DNA of 64,000 nucleotides, taken from the NCBI GenBank assembly GCA_023053545.1, contig JAKZAN010000002.1, forward strand, positions 7,436,790 through 7,500,789, given 5' to 3'. The position numbers and the translations under genes were made by a program. This DNA is from Lepidurus packardi (taxonomy: Eukaryota > Arthropoda > Branchiopoda > Notostraca > Triopsidae). The notes under the pieces are model-generated. The model was not told where the DNA came from and made no database searches. It saw only the letters and a program-made list of their open reading frames with translations. This document shows positions 33,101 through 45,100 of this stretch, in pieces; position 1 is the first letter of the stretch; each line of letters begins with the position of its first letter.

Positions 33101-36100
33101 CTTCCAGTTGAATACAGAAGAAGGCGTTCAGTCCACCAAGGGCAAAACGCTCTTTTTAGGCAACAACAGCCTCAACTGCGACTGTCAGGCGCTGGATTTC
33201 GCCAAGTACCTGCAAAAGAACTCCCCAGCGACTGGACAAAACAGTCCCCAGTACCTTTGGAACATTGTGACCGACCAGAACCTGTTTTGCATGGAACCTG
33301 AGTGGCTTCGAGGTCAGAATCCAGCGTCAGTAAGATTAACTGACTTCAAGTGCGATTTGCCTGTCAACCAAGGCTGTCCGAAGGGTTGTAGGTGCCAAAG
33401 GCGACCAGCGGATTTCACGATTCTTGCTGATTGTAGCAGAACTAACTTTACCGACTTAGTCAACCTAATGACTATAATGCACAAACTTCCTACATGGTAC
33501 AAAGTCGAGTTGAATTTGAGCCACAACGAAATAGAATCGCTGGACTGGCTCTCTGATCCCAAACTTGGCAGAATCGTCTGGCTCGCGTTGGACTACAATC
33601 ACCTGACTTTCAACCAAACTAACTGGACCAACTTGTATCTTCCGCCAAACCTAAACTTCCTGTCTTTGGTGGGGAATCGCTTCGACTCGTGGAGTACATC
33701 CGCGCTGAATTGGCTGAATCGCACACTAGCGAACCGTACCCATCTCCGCTTAGAGTTGCGTAGCAATCCTTGGATTTGCGAGTGTGCTTGGTACCGATTC
33801 TTTACTGAAAATCCGATCGGCAATCAGATTGATCAGGGTGACATTTCCTGTAACTTGGGTCGCCGGAGTCAGCAATCCATTGAACTAAAGCTACTAACCA
33901 TAGCACAAGTGTGCGACACACGTTTGGGCATCGCGGCTATCATCGCCATCGCTTTCGCCTTACTAGCAGTACTTGCCGCAGTCTGTACAGTTCTATCCTA
34001 CCGATACCGCCGGAGTCTCCTTATTTGGCTCTACGCCAAAGGCTGGTGCTTGAGCTGTATCACGGAATCCGAAGTGGACGACGACAAGCTGTACGATGCT
34101 TTCGTCAGTTACTCACACAAAGACGAAGATTTCGTGCTCGAGGAGCTAGTACCGCGTTTAGAAGGCGGGAAGCAATCCCAACATACACTCGAAGATCCTG
34201 AATTGGTTCCTACTTACCGCCTTTGTCTCCACTACCGGGATTGGCTGGCCGGGGAATGGATTCCCGAGCAGATCACCCGTTCCGTCTCCCAATCGCGCCG
34301 CACGATCGTCATTTTGTCCGAGCACTTCGTGGAAAGCGTTTGGGGGCGGTTGGAATTTCGCACGGCCTACTCTCAAGCTTTGGAAGATAAGCACAATCGT
34401 CTCATTATCGTGGTCAGAGGCGAGTTACCTTCGACCAACAGCATGGACAAGGAATTGGTCGACTACTTGAAACTCAACACCTATCTCAAGTGGGGCGATC
34501 CCTGGTTCTGGCAGCGTTTGCGTTACGCTTTACCCCACCAAACGACCAAAAATTCGTCCAGATCCCTTAAGCTAGCTCACAGCCATGACCCTAAACTAGA
34601 TTCTGGTAACCTTGGCAAAGGTCTGCCCCCTTTGCCGCTCCGGAAAGACGATAAAGTCCAATTAGTAGGCGTCAACATCGAACTTACACCCACAACCACG
34701 CCTTCCCCTTCTGGCCACTCGCCGCCTAATTTCGACTTGAAACCAGTCGCGAATTCAAGTGCCTAAAAATCTCACATTCTCTTTGATGCAATACGAGATT
34801 TTCTAACGTGACCTTTTGTAAGCTTGCTAACCTTGCTAATTATGCAAAAAATGCCCAGATTGGGGATAAAGTTAGTTGTTTTGTAAATAACGAGAGTCTC
34901 TAGCTAATGATCTTTTACTTTTAAGAAGTACTATGGGGGTAAAAAGCAGTAGAATGTTGTAGAGGCAATAGGGTACTTACCAATAGAACGATGGGTTCTT
35001 GTTCAACTTCGTTGCATGTTACGTACACTTCCATGGTTTGATTGCCAACTTGACAGAACACGGCCAGCAAATACATACAGAAGCATTTATCACACATTTG
35101 AATCTCTACTTATTTTTCTTTATTCCTACCTTGACATGTGCCAGGTTTAACCAAGCGTAAAACGTCGCCCATAATCTGGTAGGATTCGAACTGGCACCAC
35201 TGAATAAGCACGTAGCTTTTATTAACAGCAACCTAGGGAAAAGACAGAATCAAATCCTTAACATGTGTATGAATTATATAATTGTACATTGACTAGTGGC
35301 AAAGTTTGCAAGGCAAAAACCATTTCGGGTTTTTTGAACTGGCAATTGGTTATGGTTTCTAGTGACGCATTCAGTGTACATGCCAGACTAGTATTCCAGT
35401 GAAAAACGTGCTGGCAATCTTCGCTAATTTCACCCAAAACGGGACGACCCTGTGCATATAGAATAATTCATTTAATTCACTATAGGTCTAAAAGAAAAAA
35501 ATATTCACCTGGCCTGCTGTGGGATCGCAAAAAAAGAGGATTCTGCTCGTAGCTGGCATAGTTCCATGACAAGCGTCACCGTGACTATACATAAGCTGTA
35601 CTTCCCCGTCTCGCACCCACAGGGGTTTCATAGTCGCTTGGCCTAGACTCTAAAATTGGCATGTAACCAGATTTTAATTATCAAGAAATTCCAAGAAAAA
35701 TATTTACTGTAGCCGAAGTTGGTGTGTTATAGCAAACAGCAGATCCTGGACGACATTTGGAATGTTTCACGGGGCCACAGACTTGGAGACGATAGGAATG
35801 CGTTTGGTTGAGTTTGACTTGATAATCACGGCCTGCTAAAGGTACTAGATCCACCGAGCCTTCTAAACCTTCAATTCTGCAATCAGTTTGCACGTTATCC
35901 ATTTGTTTGGGTTGGGGACAAGCTGCTGCTGTTCTCCAAAGAATGTTGTACTCGCAAGCTGTAAAATTCGTCAAGACTGGCTGCGTACCCTAGAATAGTT
36001 ACAATTCAAGCAAAATACAAAGAAAATGTAATAAGCTTGTTCAGAAAGGCTTCTCTTACAGTAGCAGTTTCATCACACTGGAAGACGAGGATCGTTTTCG

Positions 36101-37098
36101 CTAGCTGGTATTGACCTGAAGCATTACATGGAGCTCCACCAGCGTAAACAAGCTTTATGGTATGGTTGGGACCCAGCACTGGACCTTCTAACGCGTGTCC
36201 CACGTCTGTAAACCGCTGGGTTTCAAAATCCTCGGCTAAACAAGCCGCTGCTTCATAATCGCACTGAGAAGCGTGGGCGTGGATATGTGAGTGACACACG
36301 TTGAACAGAATTTTCTTAAAACCTAGAAACCAAAGAGTAACTAGGTCAAAAATGTAATCTTAGACCAAAGGCTAAAGGACCAAATACCCGTGGTTCCAAC
36401 AGGATTGGGCACTTGGACTTCCCAATTTTCTTCAACCATTGTCAAGGAGCTCAAATCGTAGACAATAGGTTCTTTTCCAGTCGTGTCTGTGACTTTGCAA
36501 TCCACTTGAGTTCTTGGGGCACATGCAGCTTGAGTTCTCCACAGGAAAGTATAGGAACAACTGGCTTTATCTTCATGGAGTAAATCTGGAGCAGGAAAAA
36601 AGATAATTCATTCTACAAACTTTGCCTTTGACATTTTTTAGATGATCTACCTATTTGGCCCGCACCAGTAGCTGTGTGATTGCAAGCAAACACAATTTGC
36701 GTCGAATACGTTGCTGATTTGTTTTGACTTCCAGGGCAGGGATGATCACCGTTCGTAAATCTCATAGTGAGGGCCCCATCATTATACATAACGCTATCTG
36801 ACACGCTTCCAAGTTTTAGCTTCTGCGAATCTTTCTGAGAGCAAATACTGGCATTGGGACCACATTTCGCCGCATCGAGGGCTTTACAAGGCAGAAAATA
36901 GAACGTTTCGGACTCAATTTGCAGCGTCGCAGGTTCGCTCAAATTAGACAAAGATGTCAAGTCAAAAACATGACCAAAAAGAGGATCCTTCACAGAGCAA
37001 CCGCTCCCAGTAATACTCTCTTGCCCTTGTGTCCCAAACAAATCCAAAACCAGTACAGAAGCCACTACGAAAAATCTGCTCGACGCAGTTAAGGCCAT
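30111..37098 (-). CDS. Lerp: Cation-independent mannose-6-phosphate receptor-like (LERP) sorting receptor
   Basis: Type I membrane receptor of the CI-MPR/IGF2R family that carries lysosomal proteins from Golgi to endosomes. Exons: 36651-37098, 36388-36585, 36060-36322, 35708-35989, 35509-35649, 35288-35449, 35130-35232, 34981-35048, 30491-30560, 30286-30422, 30111-30212 (1974 nt, 657 aa). A signal peptide is followed by four CI-MPR repeats, recognised by YTFLWRTQAAC, YNILWRTAAAC, HVFHWNTSLAC, LIVTWASPSAC and by VQLMYSHGDAC. A membrane segment (VVPVLLVLVVSSALILIAALV) is followed by a short tail ending SDDELLT. DDELL fits the DXXLL signal bound by GGA adaptors, as at the C-terminus of CI-MPR. 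It has fewer repeats than fly Lerp or vertebrate CI-MPR. Whether mannose 6-phosphate is bound cannot be told. The 4.4-kb intron before exon 9 contains the antisense Toll gene. Confidence 0.9.
31384..31391. promoter_or_regulatory. CRE palindrome in the Toll promoter
   Basis: TGACGTCA, 46 bp upstream of the Toll start codon. Perfect CREB/ATF site; activity not shown. Confidence 0.4.
31437..34766 (+). CDS. Toll: Toll-like receptor, single exon, nested in the Lerp intron
   Basis: 1109-residue type I receptor in one uninterrupted exon. Signal peptide residues 1-24. Leucine-rich repeats run to about 560. The first LRRCT Cys cluster (LNCDCQALDF...) is at about 576-640, LRRNT (CPKGCRCQRR) at about 643-675, a few more LRRs, and the second LRRCT (NPWICECAWY) near 775-825. 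The membrane segment is 829-851. The TIR domain is 884-1025, with YDAFVSYSHKDEDFV, LCLHYRDWLAGEWIPEQI, SRRTIVILSEHFVES and LNTYLKWGDPWFWQRLRYAL. Two cysteine clusters separated by an LRRNT is the multi-cluster architecture of Drosophila Toll-1, so a Spaetzle-like ligand and MyD88 signalling are expected from family knowledge. It lies antisense within an intron of the Lerp gene. Confidence 0.96.
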   Translation: MKCSLTRTEYFLLILVSIVVRIHTLDQCRTILPNSDDNNKKACTCLESREGIEINCDAHIVVSPPDEYSDGSTSYEYTLSAKYDRRRSLKLKCVNHNWTEHIHSWNLGAYVPDLTLENCMFVESESLQNILQEMNISASSIESFSMYLPVSMKTLPESFLDGLSSLKSFTVKNSGLETLNSRVFRDSVKLKRLELYGNRLSTSLDFLGSLPSLQILHLGYNNLKEIRLEETFQQVSHNFTLLELSSNSIRRLDAHTFRHFSSLTILDLSSNNLIDPFPETLFDSFSKLKNLSLAKSNISTLPASLFANLTALQRLDLQSNQFQENLPESLFESLTQLIELNLGYCNLTLLYDKVFASLTNLRMLNLEKNSLESLPSNILAGTFKLRQLRLSGNRLSSLPDNLLVNCEQLEALYLDHNLLTVLNLDFSSQMTTLKIIHLQRNQLHTVNKDKFMVLEALEEADLSFNNLTLGSTIIPGLDEQQSIFRYSVNLRLLNLARNRIKDWFSDWNNMVKLEVLNLSRNMFSYIQYGSDLTVFPDGVQVDLRHNPLQRINFDDFQLNTEEGVQSTKGKTLFLGNNSLNCDCQALDFAKYLQKNSPATGQNSPQYLWNIVTDQNLFCMEPEWLRGQNPASVRLTDFKCDLPVNQGCPKGCRCQRRPADFTILADCSRTNFTDLVNLMTIMHKLPTWYKVELNLSHNEIESLDWLSDPKLGRIVWLALDYNHLTFNQTNWTNLYLPPNLNFLSLVGNRFDSWSTSALNWLNRTLANRTHLRLELRSNPWICECAWYRFFTENPIGNQIDQGDISCNLGRRSQQSIELKLLTIAQVCDTRLGIAAIIAIAFALLAVLAAVCTVLSYRYRRSLLIWLYAKGWCLSCITESEVDDDKLYDAFVSYSHKDEDFVLEELVPRLEGGKQSQHTLEDPELVPTYRLCLHYRDWLAGEWIPEQITRSVSQSRRTIVILSEHFVESVWGRLEFRTAYSQALEDKHNRLIIVVRGELPSTNSMDKELVDYLKLNTYLKWGDPWFWQRLRYALPHQTTKNSSRSLKLAHSHDPKLDSGNLGKGLPPLPLRKDDKVQLVGVNIELTPTTTPSPSGHSPPNFDLKPVANSSA

Positions 37099-37350
37099 GG
37101 AGGAAATCTAGAATTCTAGACAAAAAATTGTTTATTCGCGCAAAGTTTTTCATTAAGTAATAGACAAACGATGGAGACAAGTTACATATTTCCCGAGACC
37201 CGTAACTAAAGAAGTTCACCTTAATATCCAAGAAAACTGTAAACTCACTCACTCATATTTTTATTTCGTTGTATAATCATGACACTGTGTAGAGCGACCG
37301 AAAACACGTTAGCTCCTCCCTTCCGGGGATTACGATCCGCTTATGTATGT

Positions 37351-37361
37351 GCCGCCATCTG
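37351..37361 (-). promoter_or_regulatory. YY1/Pho-like site
   Basis: GCCGCCATCTG, the reverse of CAGATGGCGGC, matches 10 of 11 bases of the AAGATGGCGGC YY1 consensus. It lies about 255 bp upstream of the Lerp start codon, plausible for the Lerp core promoter. Confidence 0.35.
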
Positions 37362-37369
37362 TAGGACTT

Positions 37370-37634
37370 CATTTAACTGTACCTTCGCGTCCTCAAAATA
37401 CGTACAAATTTGAACAGAAAAAAACCTTCCGTGCGTAATAGTAAAATCGTAACGTATCAAAAAAGACACTACCTGCAAAAGCTATTCTACAAAATCTTCT
37501 AAAAAAAGCTATTCATTTAACTGTACTTTCGCGTCCTCAAAATACGTACAAATTTGAACAGAGAAAACCTTCCGTGCGTAACAGTAAAATCGTAACGTAT
37601 CAAAAAAGACACTAACTGCAAAAGCTATTCTGCG
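37370..37634. repeat. 144-bp tandem duplication
   Basis: catttaactgta at 37370 recurs at 37514 and the copies stay aligned to about 37634 with few differences. The second copy is nearly complete. The low divergence suggests a recent duplication. Confidence 0.85.
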
Positions 37635-37826
37635 GTCACTTTCAAGATTAGGTGCCTGCGACAATAAACATGAATTAGTACTTGAGCTGCATACACTAAA
37701 GATTAGGTGTGCCTTATGACAAATCAGACTTCGCCTGAACCAAACAGTTTACATGTAAAGGAGTAGGCTGAATCGTTGGGCTGTGAACAAGATGTATTGA
37801 CAAAATTCATCCGCTCTGACGCCTTT

Positions 37827-38735
37827 TTAGAGGTTGGAAGGATAAAGCATGATTCTCACACGGTGTCCCATGGCAGCAGCAGGCAAATTTGACTTGAACT
37901 TGCCTCGCAGGGCGCCAGAAGGTCCATGTGGGCGTGTTATCTTACCCCAGATGGCACGCAACTTGCTTTTGCGATCTTTTTTGCCGGGAACAGCCTTCAA
38001 GGTCTTGGCCTGCAAAACAAATAGATAAAATTACTCAAAGATTCCTAACTTGCTACTTCAAAGATCCATAACTCATAGATCCATAACAAAAAATAATGTG
38101 GACAAATAGCATACGTGACACGCTTAAAACAAGCATGCACAAATCAAGCAGCTCAGCCAAGCTAACGCTTCTACTCTAGCATGTATAGCGACCGACAAAT
38201 TGACATGCAGTCAATGCCAGTTATTAAAACACGCAAAACACACGTGCTTATTTAAGTAAATTCTAAGTCAAATGAAAATACCTTGTATACGAAAGCGCAT
38301 TTCTTGCCAACATAAAACCAAGCGTCTTTCTTTAGATTGCAGCCGTCAACCTTCAACAGGGCTGTATTTTCGTGTTGATTACGGAGACCACGTTTGAAGC
38401 CAGTGAAGATGGCTCGTGCATATAACCTGTGATAAAAAATAAAGACTTGATTAGTGAGCTCAAGACCAATGATACATGTAAGCTTGGGCATCTGCTATAA
38501 TAGGAAACTATGCCTACTACAGACAATAAACAAGCTGGTTTTAACTTTCCTTTAGCATGCTTTTCCTGCCTGGGCTTAAATATATAACAATATAAACCTG
38601 GCTGTTAGCACATGCAAAAGTTAACCATAACAGTATCTACCGATCCAATAATCAACACTGCTTTTGTTACCTTGTGAAATTCTTGTTTCGCAGGGTTCTT
38701 TTGGGGGAGGACGTCTTCGGCGCTTCTTCTGCCAT
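37827..38735 (-). CDS. RPL35A: 60S ribosomal protein L35A (eL33)
   Basis: Large-subunit ribosomal protein. Exons 38671-38735, 38282-38426, 37827-38009 (393 nt, 130 aa; human 110 aa, the extra residues being at the N-terminus). Recognised by [63 protein letters not shown] and the terminal [15 protein letters not shown]. Introns are 272 and 244 bp. The gene is in tandem with UNC79 (upstream) and Lerp (downstream), all on the minus strand. Confidence 0.97.
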
Positions 38736-39159
38736 TTTCCTAAATACAGAATTGCTTCTAAGTGAATGTTTTCGGACACCAACAGACAAGCGAACCAATG
38801 AGAAGGAAAACCGCCGATAGGGAATCTAAGTTTATCTGTTCAACGACGGGTCATCTGACCCGTCTTCTTTGCTTTTCTTACGATAGATACATCTATTAAC
38901 GCAAACCACCACAAAATATCCATTCTTTGGCACGGATAAATAGGATTTTTGATCAAATACGGCATATTTACCTGCTATATTCCACACTGCACTTAACAAA
39001 GGAATAGAGAAAAGGGAAGACTCCAGTTACCAGGCTAGTCGGAAAATATTGGACTCTGTTCAAAACAGTACAACTATCGTGGGGGCGTGTTTAACGAGAT
39101 GATTTTAAAAACCGGACAATTCAACATTTTAACAGTAATAAATAGTCTAGATTTTGCAC
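38736..39159. promoter_or_regulatory. RPL35A upstream region
   Basis: 424 bp between the RPL35A start and the UNC79 stop. Presumed RPL35A promoter and UNC79 3' UTR. No distinct motif can be assigned with confidence. Confidence 0.4.
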
Positions 39160-42100
39160 TTAAACAGTGTAAAATTGTGTCGCAGCGGAAGATTGAAGTT
39201 CCATTTGCCCCATCTTGAATTGTAAACGCTGCAGCCACTTAGCGAGTACATTTCCGCTACTCAAACCCTCAGGAATACTGGCAGCAACTGCGCCGCCCCC
39301 TGCCAGACACGACTGAAAACGTACTTGCAAATGACTCGGCAACTGAAATCCAAATAAGATTAAAAACTTTTTCTCGCCACAGAGAGCGGTCACTTACTTG
39401 AGCTCCGTAAGCGTGTAAAACTGGAGTCCAGACAGGCAATAACAACGTAAGTAACGTCGAACTGACTTCCGCCAAGGCTTCCATCAAGCTCAAGAAATGC
39501 AGATTGACCATTTCTGCCAACTGAGAAATTCGAAAATTTAGTAGGTTAATTATTTCATGCTGAAATTCCACAACTCACAACTTTGGAATGTGCCACCAAT
39601 TGGAGAATCGACGGTGTAATCTTAGCCCAGAAATCCACCAACACGTTAAACACCAACATTTGAGCATCCGTGGCGCTTCCACCACTTCCACCGCTGTTGC
39701 TACCGCCATTGATGGAATGTGCAGTCGCCATTTGCTCCAGATAGACAGTCCACAACTATCCAATTTTGAACATCAGTTAATTAGAACATTGAAAACGGTT
39801 ACAAATTCACCTGACAGAGCAAAAACGCGTGGAAAAGCGAAGACATATGTAAGACAGAAGTTTTGGACTGTTCCGCAAATCCAGCAAAGACTGCCTGGAC
39901 GTGATCAGCTAACGGACACGAGCATTCCAGCGGTAATGGAGTTGGCAGACTACTATTGATACTGGCAATACTGGAGCTGCCAACTGTTGGAGCTGCCAAT
40001 TGATGCTGCAAAGCGCCTAATAAGAGCCAGGCCAATAAACGCATGTGTGACACGCATTCCAGAAACTCCCTCGGTCTAAGCAGAACAAATTAATGCCTCT
40101 ATAAAAACAATTCAACCGTTAGTTACCCTTGCTGTAAAGAGGAAGACGGCGGGGTTAATAACCAGGGCAAATACCGAGTCAACGCCCTCGAATCCTTGTT
40201 ACTCGCAGCAGTTCCGGCACTAGAAGCCGTCCCAGTCCCAGCGTTGACATTCCGACCCATGTCCAAGGCCAACCATTGGGCTAATCCCGCTTTGACACAC
40301 CCTCCGAGCGTGTCTTCATGCATTCCACCTCCGCCGCCTCCCCAGTTCACCCCATTCGTTGGGGTTGAAGTCGAGTTTAGTCCCGTATTCTGAAACAAAG
40401 CAAAAACGCCAAGTAAACGACTGTAAAAATTGTAAAAAATTTCATGCTAGAATTCTAATCCGCTCGCTAGAAGAAGAAAAATATTATTTAATTTACACAC
40501 TGACCTTGATCTTGGAAAGGGCGTGAACATCTGTTAAGAAATCTAAAACATCATTCGTATGGGGCCGTAAGCATTCGGAAGCACCAGTGGGTGTAGCCGT
40601 GGATGTACCAGCGACACCAGCTTCATCATCATGCGGCAAAAGCGGATGGGGCGAAAGCCATCCTCCTGCATCTTCCAATACCATTTGGACTAGAAAGAGT
40701 AAATTGGCTTCCGGCAAATCCACTTTAAATTTCAGAGCTGCAACCAATTCCGTCACACCTGCTCTCGTCAGCAGAAGCTTTTCGCGTTCCTAATAGCAAA
40801 ACCCAAGTCAGTAGTTTCTTTTCTCTTGATACAAAAAAAAGAGAAAAAGACACGTTACTCGGTTGAATGACTTATAACACGCCGTACACGATTCCAAGAA
40901 AAGGGCGTGATCCAAGGGGAGATGTTGGACTAAAAATCCCAACATTTTCCCGAAAGTGTCTAAAACAGCTTTATGATTGGCCCAAGCAGCAGCTCGGACT
41001 CCACAGCCCAAAATTCGTAAGACAGCGGGTGCTAACTGCGTTTGAAGCGCGTTCATCCCTATTCCAAGCAACTCTGGTGGAAGGAGTAAAAGGAGACGGG
41101 CTAGAAATGTGTCCAACGCCGTCAACAGCCCCGTCCAGGCTGCCGTTCCTGGTTGGGCCAGAGGAGTTAAGGGAGCATCGGGGGCTAAGCACTCCAAATA
41201 GGTGGCCACGTTGTCCAAAAGCAAGGGCATTCCATCCCAGACCAAGTGTTTGTCTTCGTTAAGGGCGTCCAGCAAGAAATGCAGAGGCGCCACCGGGTTT
41301 AACTCCGTAAAATCCGATAAAGCCACTGTCACGGTCTTGAATAAGTTGGCCTTCACAACCTCTATAAATGAACAAGGCACGTCGATGACGTTAATTTAGG
41401 CAACGGTCTAGTTAGAAGCGCAAGGAAAAACGGTCCTTTTACCTGGTAATGTGGTTTTGAAAAGCTGTAGAAAGACGCGATTAGGCGTTAATTGATGCAA
41501 AACACAGCGAAGAAACTGTCGAGCGACACTGGGCGCACTGCCTGGTACATGAATGCTGCTTTCCCCTTGCCAGCTATAATTCTGCAGCACTGATACTCTA
41601 ACAAAACATTTGTATTACGGGGAGAAAATAATAAATAAAAATAATAAAAAAGAAATAAGATTACTTTGAAACCGTACGAAGCATTTCTGGGAGCAAAACC
41701 GCGGCCATGCCAGGCTCGCGGTGCACATAAGTTGCCAAAACAACGACGCATAAGCCAAGATCTTCGTCCGGAAAGCACTGGATAGGCGCGTGACAACCTG
41801 GGCAGCGTTCTACGATGCAATCTTCCCCAACTCTTAGACTGCTTTGCTTTAAACGCCCTACTCCGCGCGGGGGCGGTACCCAGTTATGATTTCCCAGGGA
41901 GTTTAGCCTATTGTACAATAATAACAATAATTATAGTCATAATTAAGGTCACACAGTCAAATTAACCATGGTTCAGTGTCTCCCGCAGCCCTTGAAGAAG
42001 ACGTCGGAGGCGGTACCACGGACGCCATTTTCCGTTGCCGAGGTCGAGCGCCGGTACTGCTGCTATTCCCTTCGTCTTGGGCTGACACTACAGAAGCTGC

Positions 42101-45100
42101 AGGCTGAACGATAGGTTCTACTGCAGCTACCCCAAACTAAACATGCAAGCGGATTAGATGCAGGCAAAATTGGAAACGAAAGACTGGTTCCGGAATTACT
42201 TTCAGAGCTTGTGGTAAAGATGCTGGTACTTTGTTGTGATGGTTAGTACTGCTGACGATGTGGGCTTCATAAATTGGCGGCGCAGGAGTACTCTGCACAC
42301 ACGCAGTCATTAAGCTGCCGAGCTCCCCGCCGCTCTGAAACTGTTCGTCTTCTTCTCTGCTTTCAGCTGCGCGCGCATTAGCTGGAACGTTTCGATTCCT
42401 CGCCATGTGTCGGACGTTGTTAACCTCCTGGGAATGCATTGCTCGCACGTCTTCAGAGAATACCTTCAACCAAGAGACAACACCCGATTCGGTCGATTCA
42501 AATGGAGAATAAGTATTAAAGATCCATGTAATTACTGTAGACGCCGCTTATTATCACTGGTTATTTGAAGCGGCCTCTTTAAGGAATCAAATTTTAGGGG
42601 ACCGATTCAAAATGATAAAATTCATAGCTTTTAGATCGGTTATTAGAATAACACTTTCGGATATTAGAATCAATTTCAAAAGAAGCTTCACATGTATAGT
42701 AACGAAACACGAAAAGTACAGTAGGGATTTCTATATGGACTTTGTATATTGACCATACCCATTGCTTTTACGTCGTTTTGGCCAATCCTGTCATTCCCAG
42801 CCTATTACTGCGCTTATAGGGGAAATCCCTTCTAAACCTTCTAAACTACACAGTCAATTAAACGGGCAGGTTATTCAACTGAACGACCATTTCCTTTAAT
42901 TGACTGGGAAAACTAGAAATGATATCGTGGTTATATGTTAGGTTATATTAGGTTAGGCGTCCTTCTGTCAGGGTCCGGAGTGCTTGTACCCGACTCAATT
43001 GTGTCGGATACAGGGAGTCCTTTTGTCGAGTCGGCCTTGTGTCTACTTCTCGTGTTGATAACCCAACCTAAGCGTAGGAGCAGGCTTCAACGGCGCATTG
43101 TTACTCGTGTTTTAGACGTGTGGTTATATAAAAATGGCGACGAACAAGAAAATAGGTATTTAAATGTAAAAGAGAAGTTGTGGCTCATTTAAGCTTATGA
43201 CAAATTACGTTTAAAAGATTTGCCACACAGGGAAGCGACCGCTGAGCTAGGAATTCCTGAATCATTTCTATCAAAATTGTTGAAAATTCTTTTACGAAAG
43301 AAACAATAGTGGGTGTAGTGAATCTAGGAAAAGGAAACGTGTGGGAAAGTGGCAATATGTAGACGATATTTTGTTTCTTTGGTTTAAACAAGCCAGTTCG
43401 TTTCGCGTGTCGATTAATCGTAGTACTCTACTGCATAGCCACGTTCGTTTTGACGAAAGTTTAAGTCGACTTAAAAGTCTTCCCAAGATTTGGCGCTTAT
43501 AAGCGTGCGAAATGGGTAGACTTCAATGGACTTCGGGCTTATGAGCGTTTTCTTGAGCTAGTCGACTAAGGCTATATCGAAAAATGCATATATTGCTTTT
43601 GTTTATTTTCTACAAGCACCGCCCCTTCAAAGGATATTGCATCCCTTCAAATAACCAGACCTATCTTAAGCAAGCTAATCCAACTAAGAACGACACACTT
43701 CCCAACTAAATGCTACTTAAAACGAATTGCTAAAACGGACTCTGACATCTGTGCCTGCCAAGACCGGTCCAAACAAGACCTACCCCACTTATTGTTTCAC
43801 TGCCGAAGAATTAATAAGGAGAGAGCCGAACTTCTACGAGAACTGAGCAAACTTAAAGTTCATTTTAGTGTAAACTCTGTACTTACTACCTCGAAGGCTT
43901 TTCCCGCCCTTGTCACCTTCATGCAGAAAGCTATTGATTCCTGTCGCTAATTTTAAGCCCTGTTTCACAAACCCTTTTACGTTATTTTTATCTCGCACCC
44001 ATCAACCCTAGTCATTTCAAACAAGTTTCCTCACTCGTGGTTTGTTCACCCAAGTTAAGAGTGGAACACAAACCCACTCATGATGTTATGGTGATTATCG
44101 AAATCCAGATTGTAGATACTGTAAGAAAGGCAATAGGCATAAGCCTACGCCTAAATAAATTAAAAAAAAAAAAAAAAAGCAAAGCCCCATGGGTGGAGCA
44201 ATTGCAAACATTTACTTATAAGCGTTCGTTTGGACTCGAGACTTTCCAAGTCGACTTCCGTAAACTTTCATAGTTTAGTCTAAAACGAACGGTTATAAGC
44301 GTAAGTCAAGGAAGTTTGGCTGATCTAAGTTTAAGTCAAAAGTGCAAAATGAACGCTGCTCATATTTCCGGTTTTCGGTTATTATAATCTCCGTTTAATA
44401 TAATCAATATTCACGTAACAAACGAGACCACAATAATCTACTATATATAGGCTTTTTTTTCTTACCTTATCAAAACTTTCTTGGGGTGAAAGGGACATCG
44501 AGGGCGATCCGGTTTTGGGACTCTCTGGAATGGCTTCCAATTCAGGTTCCAACTCTTCTGCTTCGCTCGACATACTATGGGAAACCCGAGTTTAATATTA
44601 TAACTAAACGAGATTTCTTCCATGCAAACTATGCAGAACACAAATAAATAAATATGGGAAAAATTAAATTACCTGGACATGGATTTCAACTCAGAGCGGC
44701 CAACACCACTGCTAGTACTTCTTAAGGTACGTCTTGTATTTACTGCGTTCGTTTCATCAGCTTCGGTACTGAGAGACGCTGGCAACGTAGGTGGACCACC
44801 ACTAGTTGCCAATATAGTCAAGGCTAGCGAGGGGCGAGGCATGTAGGCGGCGCTTCGTTGGGCCCAGCCTGGTTCCTGGGTCACTTCTGCATCGACAGCA
44901 GCTCCCGGTGATCCCAAGGACGCTTGACTTTGCTCTCGAGAGCGATAACCACCGAATGGCTGTGAAACAGGGGCAGTACCGGCTTGTCCGTTAGTGTTGG
45001 TCACCGGACAGCTATGGAATTGGGCCTCTAAAGTGTGCAGCACGAGTCGAACCGAGGAGTGGACGGCGCTAGCCACCGGTTGAGTGTTATAATGGTATTT

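Larger units (their letters stand above)
37099..37826. other. Intergenic region with a tandem duplication
   Basis: Between the Lerp start and RPL35A stop. It holds the YY1-like site and the 144-bp tandem duplication listed separately. Confidence 0.6.
42535..44444 (+). mobile_element. Pogo/Tigger-like DNA transposon, copy 1 (with nested insertions)
   Basis: Left end TA-CTGTAGACGCCGCTTAT and right end ...ACCACAATAATCTACTA-TA match the ends of copy 2 (50264-51514). Between them is a decayed CENP-B-like transposase. A start near 43134 is followed by frameshifted helix-turn-helix remains and then VDDILFLWFKQASSFRVSIN (about 43370-43430), typical of the second CENP-B/Tc5 helix-turn-helix. The coding part is cut by a MITE (43437-44361), and a remnant of another TIR family lies at about 42955-43050. 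Located in UNC79 intron 42464-44465. Confidence 0.8.

Noticed and set aside
35170..35215. tRNA-like GTTCGAATCC on the minus strand
   Set aside because: It lies within a coding exon of the Lerp receptor with correct phase and no tRNA fold.
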